DNA from: an uncultured Akkermansia sp.
GTDB taxonomy: Bacteria; Verrucomicrobiota; Verrucomicrobiia; Verrucomicrobiales; Akkermansiaceae
Reading direction: 5' to 3'
Assembly (NCBI GenBank): GCA_904501915.1
Contig: CAJGCV010000007.1
Span: 1-34,880 of the forward strand
DNA: 34,880 nucleotides
The notes beneath the pieces are model-generated. The model was not told where the DNA came from. It saw only the letters and a list, made by a program, of their open reading frames with translations, and ran no database searches. Positions 16,512 through 24,036 of the stretch are shown here, piece by piece (position 1 is the first letter of the stretch; each line of letters opens with the position of its first letter). The position numbers and the translations under genes are program-made.

Positions 16512-17291
16512 ATGGAACGCCAGGATAATCGCAGGGTGGATGAAATGCGCCCTCTAGAGTTTGTGTTGGGCGTGGCACCGCATGCCACGGCTTCAGTTCT
16601 TTCGTGCTTTGGCAACACGCGCGTGATTTGCGCGGTGACCATTGAGGAGGATGTGCCGCGGTGGATGAAGCTGCAGCATGTGCCGGGTGGCTGGCTCACG
16701 GCAGAGTATGCCATGCTTCCCTACTCTACCCTGGACCGCAAGAAGCGCGATTCCGGCGGCAAGGTGGATGGCCGCTCGGTGGAAATTCAGCGCCTCATCG
16801 GCCGCAGTCTGCGCGCCGTGGTGGATTTAGAGGCTCTGGGTGCCCGCACCATCTGCGTGGATTGCGACGTACTGCAGGCCGATGGCGGTACCCGCACCGC
16901 CAGTATCACCGGCGCTGCGGTGGCACTGCAGATTGCGCTCAACAAGCTGGTGGCCAGCGGTGCGCTGGAGAAGAACCCCATGAAGCAGCTCGTCTCCGCC
17001 ATTTCGGTGGGCAAGCTGCAGGGCACCCCTCTGCTCGACCTCTGCTATGTGGAAGACCGCGATGCCGAGGTGGACATGAATGTGGTCATGACCGAACGCG
17101 GCGAATATGTGGAAGTACAGGGCAGTGGCGAGGAAGCTGTGTTCACGGCCGAAGAAATGGCCCAGATGCTCGCTCTGGCTGCCAAGGGTGCAGCCCACAT
17201 TACGGCAGCACAGAAGGCAGCCATCGCCCGCGCAGATGAACCCAGCGCCAGTGATTTTAACTCCCTGAAAGATTTTTTTGCAAAAAAATAA
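16512..17291 (+). CDS. rph: Ribonuclease PH (259 aa)
   Basis: RNase PH is a phosphorolytic 3'-5' exoribonuclease that trims tRNA 3' ends; it is a cytosolic hexamer. The N-terminus RRVDEMRPLEFVLG matches the family start, and CDVLQADGGTRTASITGA and DLCYVEDRDAEVDMNVVMT are the catalytic-core signatures, with GGWLTAEYAMLPYST earlier in the protein. The length is typical (about 240-260). The last codons contain a T7 run and an A7 run forming a perfect 18-bp palindrome (17272-17289), an unusual slippery end. It is transcribed from its own promoter with essentially no leader. Confidence 0.97.
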   Translation: MERQDNRRVDEMRPLEFVLGVAPHATASVLSCFGNTRVICAVTIEEDVPRWMKLQHVPGGWLTAEYAMLPYSTLDRKKRDSGGKVDGRSVEIQRLIGRSLRAVVDLEALGARTICVDCDVLQADGGTRTASITGAAVALQIALNKLVASGALEKNPMKQLVSAISVGKLQGTPLLDLCYVEDRDAEVDMNVVMTERGEYVEVQGSGEEAVFTAEEMAQMLALAAKGAAHITAAQKAAIARADEPSASDFNSLKDFFAKK

Positions 17292-17314
17292 AGTTTTTTT
17301 GTAGATTCTGAAAA

Positions 17315-17349
17315 AAAGCACCGTTCCTCATAGCGAGGAGCGGTGCTTT
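17315..17349 (+). terminator. Hairpin after rph, probable terminator or leader structure of the EF-hand gene
   Basis: A stem of about 15 bp (AAAGCACCGTTCCTC with its partner, one G-T wobble) surrounds a 5-nt loop. It is preceded by an A7 run and followed by only TTT, so it would terminate better on the minus strand. A TTGCAA-18-TAGATT pair around 17280-17307 could make it part of a 5' leader for the next gene instead. Confidence 0.6.
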
Positions 17350-17396
17350 CTGCGCCAGACCCTCCTGAAAATCTAAACCATAGAAAACACATCACC

Positions 17397-18038
17397 ATGA
17401 AGAAATCCCTGTTGATTGCTCTGTTCGCCGCCATGCCCATCATGGCTCAGGATTGCCCTCAGAAGCCTGAGTGCGCCCCCCAGAAGCCCTGCTGCATGAA
17501 GATGCACCGCCGCGCTCATCGTCCCCAGCTCTCCGAAGAGCAGAAGGCTGAAATGAAAGCCAAGTTCATGGAGAAGTTTGACGCTGACAAGGACGGCAAG
17601 CTCTCCGATGCTGAGAAGGAAGCCGTCAAGGCTGAAATGAAGGCTAAGTTCGAGGCTAAGAAGGCTGAGATGAAGGCCAAGTTCATGGAGAAGTTCGACG
17701 CCGACAAGGATGGCCAGCTCTCCGACGCTGAGAAGGAAGCCGCCAAGGCTGAGTTCAAGAAGAACGCCCCCAAGTTCCACAAGCGCGGCCACAAGGGCCC
17801 CCGCTGCTGCGGCAAGCGCGGTCAGCGTCCCCAGCTCTCCGAAGAGCAGAAGGCTGAAATGAAGGCTAAGTTCGAAGCCCGCCGCGCTGAGATGAAGGCC
17901 AAGTTCATGGAGAAGTTCGATGCCGACAAGGATGGCCAGCTTTCCGACGCCGAGAAGGAAGCCATCAAGGCTGAGTTCAAGAAGAACGCCCCCAAGTTCC
18001 GCAAGGGCCCGCGTCGCGGCTGCAAGTGCTGCAAGTAA
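17397..18038 (+). CDS. Secreted Cys- and Lys-rich triple EF-hand protein (213 aa)
   Basis: A signal peptide (about residues 1-18) is followed by a Cys-rich patch (DCPQKPECAPQKPCC) and then three canonical EF-hand loops of the form DADKDGxLSDAE at residues 62-73, 101-112 and 175-186. All have Asp at positions 1, 3 and 5, Gly at 6, Ser at 9 and Glu at 12. Long Lys/Ala/Glu helices lie between them, and Cys-Cys pairs recur at 137-138 and at the C-terminal CKCCK. The third hand and its flank are a DNA-level duplication of the second. It is likely a periplasmic calcium-binding protein; the role is unknown. The start ATG 17397 is chosen because the signal peptide begins there. Confidence 0.85.
   Translation: MKKSLLIALFAAMPIMAQDCPQKPECAPQKPCCMKMHRRAHRPQLSEEQKAEMKAKFMEKFDADKDGKLSDAEKEAVKAEMKAKFEAKKAEMKAKFMEKFDADKDGQLSDAEKEAAKAEFKKNAPKFHKRGHKGPRCCGKRGQRPQLSEEQKAEMKAKFEARRAEMKAKFMEKFDADKDGQLSDAEKEAIKAEFKKNAPKFRKGPRRGCKCCK
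17646..17999 (+). repeat. Intragenic direct repeats in the EF-hand gene
   Basis: A segment of 132 bp at 17646-17777 recurs with few differences at 17868-17999. A shorter repeat of about 38 bp at 17520-17557 recurs from 17826. Both copies keep the reading frame. The near identity suggests recent duplication or ongoing recombination, so copy number may vary between strains. Confidence 0.85.
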
Positions 18039-18078
18039 AGAAAATCTTTACCGTTGAGTAACGGTATAGCATAGAGAC

Positions 18079-18117
18079 GCTGAGCGCCGTCCGGAGTCAT
18101 CCGGGCGGCGTTTCAGC
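18079..18117. terminator. Hairpin between convergent EF-hand and ankyrin genes
   Basis: GCTGA...TTCAGC flanks a GC-rich inner stem (CGCCGTCCGG with CCGGGCGGCG, one mismatch) and a 6-nt loop. There is no long T-tract on either side. A smaller perfect hairpin, TACCGTT/AACGGTA, lies at 18049-18066. Placed between two convergent genes, it probably ends both transcripts. Confidence 0.6.
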
Positions 18118-18145
18118 TTAGTGGTATTCAGCTGCTGAGTAAGAA

Positions 18146-18859
18146 TCAAATATTCTCCCAATCAGCCTCTGAAAACTCCATTCTGGTGGCGCCGTGGTCG
18201 CGGAGGAGCTGCTCTACCTCGCGAGCCTGGCATTCCACCGCCCAGTAAAGCGGGGTACAAGCTCCCCGGTCCGGGAGCTCGGGGGTAGCACCGGCCTCCA
18301 GCAGGAGGCGGGTGCTTTCCGGCTGATTATGGAGCGCTGCCCAGTGCAAAGGGGTCGAATCATCCACATCTGCCTTGTCAGGATCAGCGCCGTAACGCAG
18401 CAGCAGGCGCACCATAGGCAGGTAGCCACCTGCGCAGGCCTTATGCAGCGGACCACCGTACAGGGCCACATATTCCTGCTCATCCGGGTGCACCCCGGCT
18501 TCCAGCAGCAGGTGGACGAGAGCCATGCCCACACGCTCCATTTCCGGACATTCCATCGCCTCGGTAAGATTTTCCGTCAGGCATATCACCGCGGTCACCA
18601 GAGGGCTCCATCCATAATCCAGATCGGCTCCGAAAAAGTCCAGCATGTAGCTCACCGTGTCCTCATCTTCCGCATAGGGCTGCTCCCGGCACACATCTGC
18701 CCACACCACGGCCAGATTATGCTGCCGGGCGGCATCCTGCGCAGCCCATTCCTGCACCGCTGCCGGTATTCCTGCGGCGCGGATGCCCGGCCGGTCTACC
18801 GCAGCTCTATTCATCAGCGAATAGAGGAAATCTATCACAGGCTGGTGCTTTTCCTGCAT
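18146..18859 (-). CDS. Ankyrin-repeat protein (237 aa)
   Basis: The N-terminal half is helical without a recognised motif. From about residue 130 come ankyrin repeats: GGPLHKACAGGYLPMVRLLL, RYGADPDKADVDDSTPLHWAA, LLLEAGATPELPDRGACTPLYWA, with the usual TPLHxAA and LLLxxGA phrases. It is probably a cytosolic protein-protein interaction module; no signal peptide is seen. The ATG at 18859, 10 bp after the ribE stop, is preferred over an in-frame ATG inside ribE, because the preceding residues look like frame-shifted ribE sequence. It is the last gene of the minus-strand run that starts with the antiporter. Confidence 0.85.
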   Translation of the reverse strand: MQEKHQPVIDFLYSLMNRAAVDRPGIRAAGIPAAVQEWAAQDAARQHNLAVVWADVCREQPYAEDEDTVSYMLDFFGADLDYGWSPLVTAVICLTENLTEAMECPEMERVGMALVHLLLEAGVHPDEQEYVALYGGPLHKACAGGYLPMVRLLLRYGADPDKADVDDSTPLHWAALHNQPESTRLLLEAGATPELPDRGACTPLYWAVECQAREVEQLLRDHGATRMEFSEADWENI

Positions 18860-18869
18860 GCGCGGATTG

Positions 18870-19469
18870 CTACGACTGCAGACCGGGCATTTTGAGCTTT
18901 TCCACGTATTTGGCAATCATGTCGACCTCGATATCGACGATGCTGCCGGGGGCGTAGCAGTGCATGATGGTGCGCTCCCAGGTGTGGGGGGTAATCCAGA
19001 ACTCGAGCTCATCCGGACCGGTGATGTTGGCCACGGTGAGGGAGACGCCGTCGATGGCGATGCTGCCTTTATCGATAACGTAGCGCATGTATTCCTGAGG
19101 TATGCGGATGCGCACCATGTGATCCTGCCCCACAGGGGTGATGCTGGTGACGCTGCCGGTGGTATCCACATGCCCCATGACGAAGTGACCACCGAAGCGA
19201 CCGTTGCCGCCCATGGCACGTTCCAGGTTGCAGAGGGAACCCACCTGCAGCTGCCCCAGACTGGTGACGCGCAGGGTCTGGGTGAGGAGGTCGAACTCAA
19301 CACGATTACCTTCTACTTTATCGACGGTGAGGCAGCAGCCGTTCACCGCCACCGAATCACCCAGAGCGAGCTCGGCCGCAAAGGGGATTTCCACCGCATA
19401 GCGCGCTCCGCTTGCCACGGGGGTGCGCTCCAGCACCTTGCCGGTGCATTCCACGAGTCCTGTGAACAT
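18870..19469 (-). CDS. ribE: Riboflavin synthase, alpha subunit (199 aa)
   Basis: This enzyme dismutates two 6,7-dimethyl-8-ribityllumazines to riboflavin and pyrimidinedione. The classic N-terminus MFTGLVECTG is present, with NGCCLTV and GHVDTTGSV in the first lumazine-binding domain and the matching IDGVSLTVANI in the second, showing the internal duplication. The length is typical. It starts 6 bp after the antiporter stop, so they share an mRNA; no FMN riboswitch is visible. ribD lies about 5 kb away on the same strand. Confidence 0.96.
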   Translation of the reverse strand: MFTGLVECTGKVLERTPVASGARYAVEIPFAAELALGDSVAVNGCCLTVDKVEGNRVEFDLLTQTLRVTSLGQLQVGSLCNLERAMGGNGRFGGHFVMGHVDTTGSVTSITPVGQDHMVRIRIPQEYMRYVIDKGSIAIDGVSLTVANITGPDELEFWITPHTWERTIMHCYAPGSIVDIEVDMIAKYVEKLKMPGLQS

Positions 19470-19475
19470 AGGTCT

Positions 19476-21401
19476 TTAGTTACCGAAATAGATGAAATTA
19501 TACAGGCAGAAGAGGATGAAGGTAGGAAGCGCCGCCCAGAGGAAGAGCTGCAGGGCGCTGATGCCGTCCTTGAAATACTTGCCGAGAATGGCCTGACCCG
19601 CCGGGTTCGGAGCATTGGCAATGACGGTGAGACCACCACCAGTCACAGCACCTGCCACAATGGCGTAGCGAATCTGCTCAGGCAGGTTGGGCACAGTACT
19701 GGAGAGGAAGGTGACGGAGGCATTGTCATTGAATGCAGTCAGGATGCTGGCAAGGCCCATGGTAGCAGTTGCACCCAGTTCAGAGAGAGCCTGCAGCACC
19801 GGCTGCATCCACCAGCCCTGCACGCCGCCCAGAATCAGCAGCCCTGCCAGGAAGAAGGCCACCAGCAGCGGCACTTTGATAGAAAAGGCATTCTGGTACT
19901 GCGGTGTAGCCATGGTGAAGCCCAGGAAGAAGAGGAATCCGCCGATGAAGATGGCCGGGTGGTGGGCAAAATACACCGTCCACACCAGGAAGACAATGGA
20001 AACAGCATACACCCAGACGGGGATGACATCCTGACGATCTTCCCAGGAGGTAGGCACGGCGCTGTCGAACGCGCTGTTGGCACGCTGCACTTCTGCCAGG
20101 CGTTTGAATTCCTTAGTGAAGATGAAGAAGTAGATGATATTGGCAATGATGATACCCACAATGGCTTTCCAGCCGAAGTGGATGAACATGTGCGCCATAT
20201 CCCAGTTCCACTTGCCGGCCACCATGACAATGGGCGGTGCGGCAAAGTGTGTGAGTGTGCCGCCTACAGAGACGTTCACAAAGAGCAGCGCCAGCGTGGC
20301 ATAGCACAGCGAAGGAGCGGGTTTGAGGTGGTAGAATTTCTTGGCCAGCAGAATGGCGGCCAGGGTCATGGCGGCGGGTTCAGTGATGAAGGAACCCAGC
20401 AGCGGCGCAATGCAGAGCACGGACAGCCACCAGGCTGCCGGGGTGCTGCCACCCATGCTGGCGGCGAATTTGAGCGTGTTTTCTGCCAGGCGGTATATGG
20501 GGCGTGAGGAGGCTATCACCATGATGACGGCCACAAACAAAGGCTCGGTGAAGCTGGTGTCGTGGTCAATGTAGCGCAGGAAGTCATCCATGCTGTAGTA
20601 ATGCTGGCAGACAAAGGCGAAGGGGATAATCCACAGACCGAAGACTACTTCCACCTCGCCCAGGAAATGGCAGAGTGTGCTGCCGAAGGAAACCGGCATG
20701 CGCTGCTCCGGATGCAGAATGCGGAACTTGGCATCGCGCAGTTTCTGCTTGTGCGCCTTTTCCATGTGGTGTGCCCATTTCTGGAACATGGGTGCCATGA
20801 AGGTGTGCAGAATTGCCAGCAGGAAAATGATGGTGGCTGCCAGGTTGAAATTGTCTATCTGAACGCGGTGCACCAGTTTATCCCACAGCCCCATGCCCTG
20901 CTCTGCCTTGGCATATATCTGCAGCGGTATGGGGAAACGGCTGTACTGCAGTTTTCCATTGGTGTAGTGGTGGGTCCAGGCGGCCAGCTGACCATTCGGG
21001 TCCGCATGGTAGACAATCTCACCGCATTCCGGGCAGGGTTTACGCGTCATCGGCAGACTGAACTTCACCTTCATGGCAGCGTGTTCCAGCACGGTGTGCC
21101 CGTCGTAGGCATGGTGTTCCTGGGCCAGGTACTGCTGCAGGGCTTCCAGACTCATGGATTCTGCGGCAATCATGAGCGCATTCTGCGCATGTGTGCTGAG
21201 ATTGAGCCCTTTGATGAGGGCTTCCTTGGCCTCTGCCTCGGCGCGGATTTCTTCCACGGTCGGCACGGCACGGGCACCATGACTGGAGCATGCCGGCTCT
21301 GCAGAGGTTGTCAGCTCTGCTACCACTTCTTCCTGGGCCTGCAGACTGCCAGCCAGCACGGCGCATGCACATATGATTATTGCAGTAAACCACGTACGCA
21401 T
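19476..21401 (-). CDS. Putative Na+/H+ antiporter (Na_H_antiport_3-like) with exported N-terminal extension (641 aa)
   Basis: A signal peptide (about residues 1-22) and a soluble N-terminal region of roughly 170 residues precede a membrane domain with about 11-12 hydrophobic segments. The N-terminal region includes KPCPECGEIVYH, a CxxC pair that may bind metal. In the membrane part SRPIYRLAEN, LGSFITEPAAMTLAAILLA, GGTLTHFAAPPIVMVA and LTAFNDNASVTFL are characteristic of the putative antiporter family PF07399 and recall the ion-transporter (IT) superfamily. Ion and direction are inferred from the family name only. It is upstream of ribE. A weak TAGTAT box lies about 27 bp before the ATG. Confidence 0.8.
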   Translation of the reverse strand: MRTWFTAIIICACAVLAGSLQAQEEVVAELTTSAEPACSSHGARAVPTVEEIRAEAEAKEALIKGLNLSTHAQNALMIAAESMSLEALQQYLAQEHHAYDGHTVLEHAAMKVKFSLPMTRKPCPECGEIVYHADPNGQLAAWTHHYTNGKLQYSRFPIPLQIYAKAEQGMGLWDKLVHRVQIDNFNLAATIIFLLAILHTFMAPMFQKWAHHMEKAHKQKLRDAKFRILHPEQRMPVSFGSTLCHFLGEVEVVFGLWIIPFAFVCQHYYSMDDFLRYIDHDTSFTEPLFVAVIMVIASSRPIYRLAENTLKFAASMGGSTPAAWWLSVLCIAPLLGSFITEPAAMTLAAILLAKKFYHLKPAPSLCYATLALLFVNVSVGGTLTHFAAPPIVMVAGKWNWDMAHMFIHFGWKAIVGIIIANIIYFFIFTKEFKRLAEVQRANSAFDSAVPTSWEDRQDVIPVWVYAVSIVFLVWTVYFAHHPAIFIGGFLFFLGFTMATPQYQNAFSIKVPLLVAFFLAGLLILGGVQGWWMQPVLQALSELGATATMGLASILTAFNDNASVTFLSSTVPNLPEQIRYAIVAGAVTGGGLTVIANAPNPAGQAILGKYFKDGISALQLFLWAALPTFILFCLYNFIYFGN

Positions 21402-21469
21402 AATACACTGAAAACGTTCGAAACCATACTACCACACCTGCTCCTGCGTTGGCGAGCAAAAAGTGTGTT

Positions 21470-21880
21470 TCAGCGCCGCTGACGCGCCAAATTCAGCATT
21501 TTATCATAAGCGCGGGATTCACCCCGGGCAGCCGCTTTGCGGTACCAATAGGCGGCCAGTTCTGCGCTGGCCGGTGCTCCTGTGCCTTTTTCAAAACATT
21601 CTCCCAATTTGAGAGCCGCCGCGGCGTGCCCCTGCAGGGCGGCGCGCTCCAGGCAACTGGTGCCCCCGCTGACATCGCGCGGGCAGCCAAGCCCTTTCAG
21701 ATAACACTTGCCCAGCCAGTACAAGGCATCCACACTACCGGCGCGGGCGGCGGTATCAAACCACTCCACGGCTTCCTCAAAGTTGCGCCCTTCCCCGCGA
21801 CCCCTTATCAGTTTTTTTGCCAGATGCAGGCAGGCTTCTACATCGCCACTACCGGCTCGCACGCGCAGGTCATCCAACAT
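21470..21880 (-). CDS. Sel1-like repeat protein (136 aa)
   Basis: Three Sel1-type repeats are visible, with AxxWFxxAAxxGxxxAxxxLGxCYxxGxG spacing: EEAVEWFDTAARAGSVDALY, then CLERAALQGHAAAALKLGEC, then AAYWYRKAAARGESRAYDKM. These helical solenoids mediate protein contacts. No signal peptide is seen, so it is probably cytosolic. It starts 3 bp after the permease stop, and the permease's last codons contain GGAAGGAG about 9 bp before this ATG, a good Shine-Dalgarno sequence supporting the start. Confidence 0.85.
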   Translation of the reverse strand: MLDDLRVRAGSGDVEACLHLAKKLIRGRGEGRNFEEAVEWFDTAARAGSVDALYWLGKCYLKGLGCPRDVSGGTSCLERAALQGHAAAALKLGECFEKGTGAPASAELAAYWYRKAAARGESRAYDKMLNLARQRR

Positions 21881-21883
21881 GGC

Positions 21884-22798
21884 TTAAAACTCCTTCCGGC
21901 TGAATATCCAGGTGGCAACCAGCAGGTGCAACAACATGTACCCACCAGCTATGAGTGCCAGCCCACCCAGCAATGACCAGCTGAATGCCGCACCGGCACT
22001 GGCGGTGTCTGCCACGGCAAAGAGCCCGAAATCCGGTACCAGCACGGCGCAGGCCTGCTCTGCCCAGCGCATGGCAGCCGTGGTTCCCTGCCCGGCGCTC
22101 AGCGCTTCGAACAATGTTCCCTGGAACATGCCGATGAAATAGCCCCCCAGCCCGAAAATGATGCTGACAATGGTGCCGCTGGTGAAGCAGGATATCATCA
22201 GGGTAAGGGTGGTGAGCACTCCATACCCCAGCAGGGCTGCCAATATGGCGCGCTGCGTATCGGCGGTGTTACCGGCGGTGACCACCTGCTCCAGATAGGG
22301 AGTCATTTCTGCCGGGCTGTAGCCATGCGCCGCCAGCGCGGTGCTCAATTCTGCGCAGATACTGCTTACTCGCAGGGAGAGTACCAAACTCATCAACCCA
22401 TCCAGCAGCAGTATCATCAGCACCAGCAGGGCCAGCACTCCCAGCGCCTTGCCCGCCAGATAATCAAACCGCGGCACCGGCTTGCAGAGTATGGTGTAGA
22501 GAATGCGATCCTCCGCGTCGCGGGGCAGCAGCAGCGCCGTAGCGGCCACGCAGAATATAAGCGCAAAGAGCTGCATGCACCCCAGACTTACATCCTTGAT
22601 GAACTGGAGCTGCGCTACACCCTGGTATTCGATGCCTATATTGCCCTGATACGGTATAAACTGCAACGCCAGAAACAACAATGCCACTACCGCCGGCACC
22701 AGAAACAACCTCATGCGCACTAACTGCGTGAGCGTTACTCCCGCTATGGCTATCACACGCCCTGGCATGCGCACCAGGTTCTGGAGCGATTCCGGCAT
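21884..22798 (-). CDS. ABC-2-type transporter permease-like membrane protein (304 aa)
   Basis: Six or so hydrophobic segments. The start is typical of ABC-2 permeases: a short cytosolic helix, then LVRMRLFLVPAVVALLFLALQF. The segment DRILYTILCKPVPRFDYLAGKALGVLALL is the common ILxKPxxRxxYLxGK motif of this family. It has no adjacent ATPase gene, so the partner must be encoded elsewhere. Substrate unknown. It lies 18 bp after the RelE-like gene and upstream of the Sel1 protein, probably one transcript. Confidence 0.82.
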   Translation of the reverse strand: MPESLQNLVRMPGRVIAIAGVTLTQLVRMRLFLVPAVVALLFLALQFIPYQGNIGIEYQGVAQLQFIKDVSLGCMQLFALIFCVAATALLLPRDAEDRILYTILCKPVPRFDYLAGKALGVLALLVLMILLLDGLMSLVLSLRVSSICAELSTALAAHGYSPAEMTPYLEQVVTAGNTADTQRAILAALLGYGVLTTLTLMISCFTSGTIVSIIFGLGGYFIGMFQGTLFEALSAGQGTTAAMRWAEQACAVLVPDFGLFAVADTASAGAAFSWSLLGGLALIAGGYMLLHLLVATWIFSRKEF

Positions 22799-22816
22799 GC
22801 CCTATCGCGTCGGGTG

Positions 22817-23206
22817 TTACTTCTTGCGGGCGGCTTTCTCGCCGTCGTCGATGAGTTTCCAGAAACTGCGCGATTTGCCCAGTTTCCGGTCTTCACTGTC
22901 GGACCCCATACCACTACGGAAGAAGAAGTCCTTGAGGGAGTCTGCATGCAGTACTCGCTGCACCACTACGACATTATCCCCATCTTCATTCTTCTCCACT
23001 GTAAAGTAGATGCGGTAATCGTCATCTGAACGGAAGCGGTAAATCCGGCGCCCCGCACGCTCCACCACGCCAAAACGCGGGTCGGTCGGGTTGCCGTTCA
23101 GGCAATCTTCATCCACCTTGAACGCAAAGAAAAGTTTCAATTGCTTCATGGCCGGAATGGCAGATACCTCTGCCGCACTGATTTCATTAAAGGCGATCTG
23201 TTGCAC
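22817..23206 (-). CDS. RelE-like protein, solitary (129 aa from GTG)
   Basis: The central part, RFGVVERAGRRIYRFRSDDDYRIYFTVEKNEDG (given here as RAGRRIYRFRS and DDYRIYFTV), followed by VVVQRVLHADSLKDFFFRS, matches the RelE/ParE-type beta-sheet pattern of mRNA-interferase-like toxins. No antitoxin gene is adjacent on either side. The GTG at 23206 is chosen because TTGCCT-17-TAAACT ends 7 bp before it; an internal ATG at 23149 would give 110 aa but would lose the VQQIAFNEISAAEV segment. A 22-bp inverted repeat sits between -35 and -10, suggesting tight or self-regulation. Whether it is an active toxin is unknown. Confidence 0.7.
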   Translation of the reverse strand: MQQIAFNEISAAEVSAIPAMKQLKLFFAFKVDEDCLNGNPTDPRFGVVERAGRRIYRFRSDDDYRIYFTVEKNEDGDNVVVVQRVLHADSLKDFFFRSGMGSDSEDRKLGKSRSFWKLIDDGEKAARKK

Positions 23207-23213
23207 GAAACAC

Positions 23214-23242
23214 AGTTTAGGGGAACGCTCCCCTAAAGGCAA
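23214..23242 (-). promoter_or_regulatory. Promoter with embedded inverted repeat (operator) for the RelE-like gene
   Basis: Minus strand: TTGCCT, 17 bp, TAAACT, 7 bp, GTG. A perfect 9+4+9 inverted repeat (TTTAGGGGA / TCCCCTAAA, 23216-23237) fills the spacer, so a bound repressor would block RNA polymerase. It could also be a weak terminator of the upstream lipoprotein gene, but there is no T-tract. Confidence 0.55.
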
Positions 23243-23285
23243 GAAAAATATGCGCTATCCGACTATCATTTATATTTCGGATTTC

Positions 23286-24035
23286 TTAATAATCAACTAC
23301 TTTACCCTTTCGCTGCTGCAGGCCCTGCTTCATCTGTTCCTGCATATAGAGCCATTGGGGGGTATTCTTTGCCTCGGGGGTGTGGCTGTAGACGTAGTCT
23401 CTGTATCTGGTACTGCGGCGGATCATGGCCCAGTGCTCCAAGGGTTTCTGGTGGCCTTCCGGGTAAACGGCAGCGAGTTTCCGGGCCGTGCCGGCATCAT
23501 CTATCCATTCATCGGGGTCGCAGGTGAAATCGACCTGCAGACGACCATTGGACCACCAGGCATCCAGCAGGATAACATGGGGCCACCGGACATGCTTTCC
23601 GGTGAGGTAAACAACATGGTGCTCGCCTGCTCTGCCCACGTCATTGGCGCAGCAGCCCAGGCGGAAATACTTCAACGGCCGGCGGCGCAGCTCGCGGTAC
23701 AAATCATGCTGGTAGTGCCAGCACAAGCCACGGTGGCGCACATGGTTGCGGGTGTTGACCAGGCGGTTGTTCAGCCAGTTCACAAAAACGGGCTTGTTGT
23801 AACGGGCAATGGCACCAGCGCTTTTGTATGCCGTATCTGCCAGCCAGGTGGCTTCTGCCGCAGCAGACTTTCTCTGCTGCTCAGGCAACAGGTTCAGCAG
23901 TTGTTGTTTCAATTCATTTCTCTGCTGAATTGCCTTGGGACGCTCCACATAGCTGGGCAGCGGGGCGCGCTGGCATCCCACCCCGCAGCATAACAGTGCC
24001 AGTATCAACATTCCTTTCCGCAATACTGATGCCAT
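23286..24035 (-). CDS. Predicted papain/transglutaminase-like lipoprotein, copy B (249 aa)
   Basis: A signal sequence ends at LLCCGVGC, giving a probable lipid-modified Cys21 (the -3 residue is atypical). The mature domain has EATWLADTAYK, then RGLCWHYQHDLYREL (Cys105), EHHVVYL (His139) and ILLDAWWSNGRL (Asp158). This order (Cys at the start of a helix, His on a strand, Asp ending the next strand) is the pattern of transglutaminase-core and papain-like peptidases. It is paralogous to the gene just upstream, sharing RRRPLKYFR and long identical DNA stretches. The ATG lies 1 bp after the upstream stop. The enzymatic role is inference; no family name is recognised. Confidence 0.7.
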   Translation of the reverse strand: MASVLRKGMLILALLCCGVGCQRAPLPSYVERPKAIQQRNELKQQLLNLLPEQQRKSAAAEATWLADTAYKSAGAIARYNKPVFVNWLNNRLVNTRNHVRHRGLCWHYQHDLYRELRRRPLKYFRLGCCANDVGRAGEHHVVYLTGKHVRWPHVILLDAWWSNGRLQVDFTCDPDEWIDDAGTARKLAAVYPEGHQKPLEHWAMIRRSTRYRDYVYSHTPEAKNTPQWLYMQEQMKQGLQQRKGKVVDY

Positions 24036-24036
24036 A

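Noticed and set aside
18858..20507. Long plus-strand open frame opposite ribE and the antiporter
   Set aside because: Shadow of GC-rich codons of two recognised genes; no domain and no promoter.
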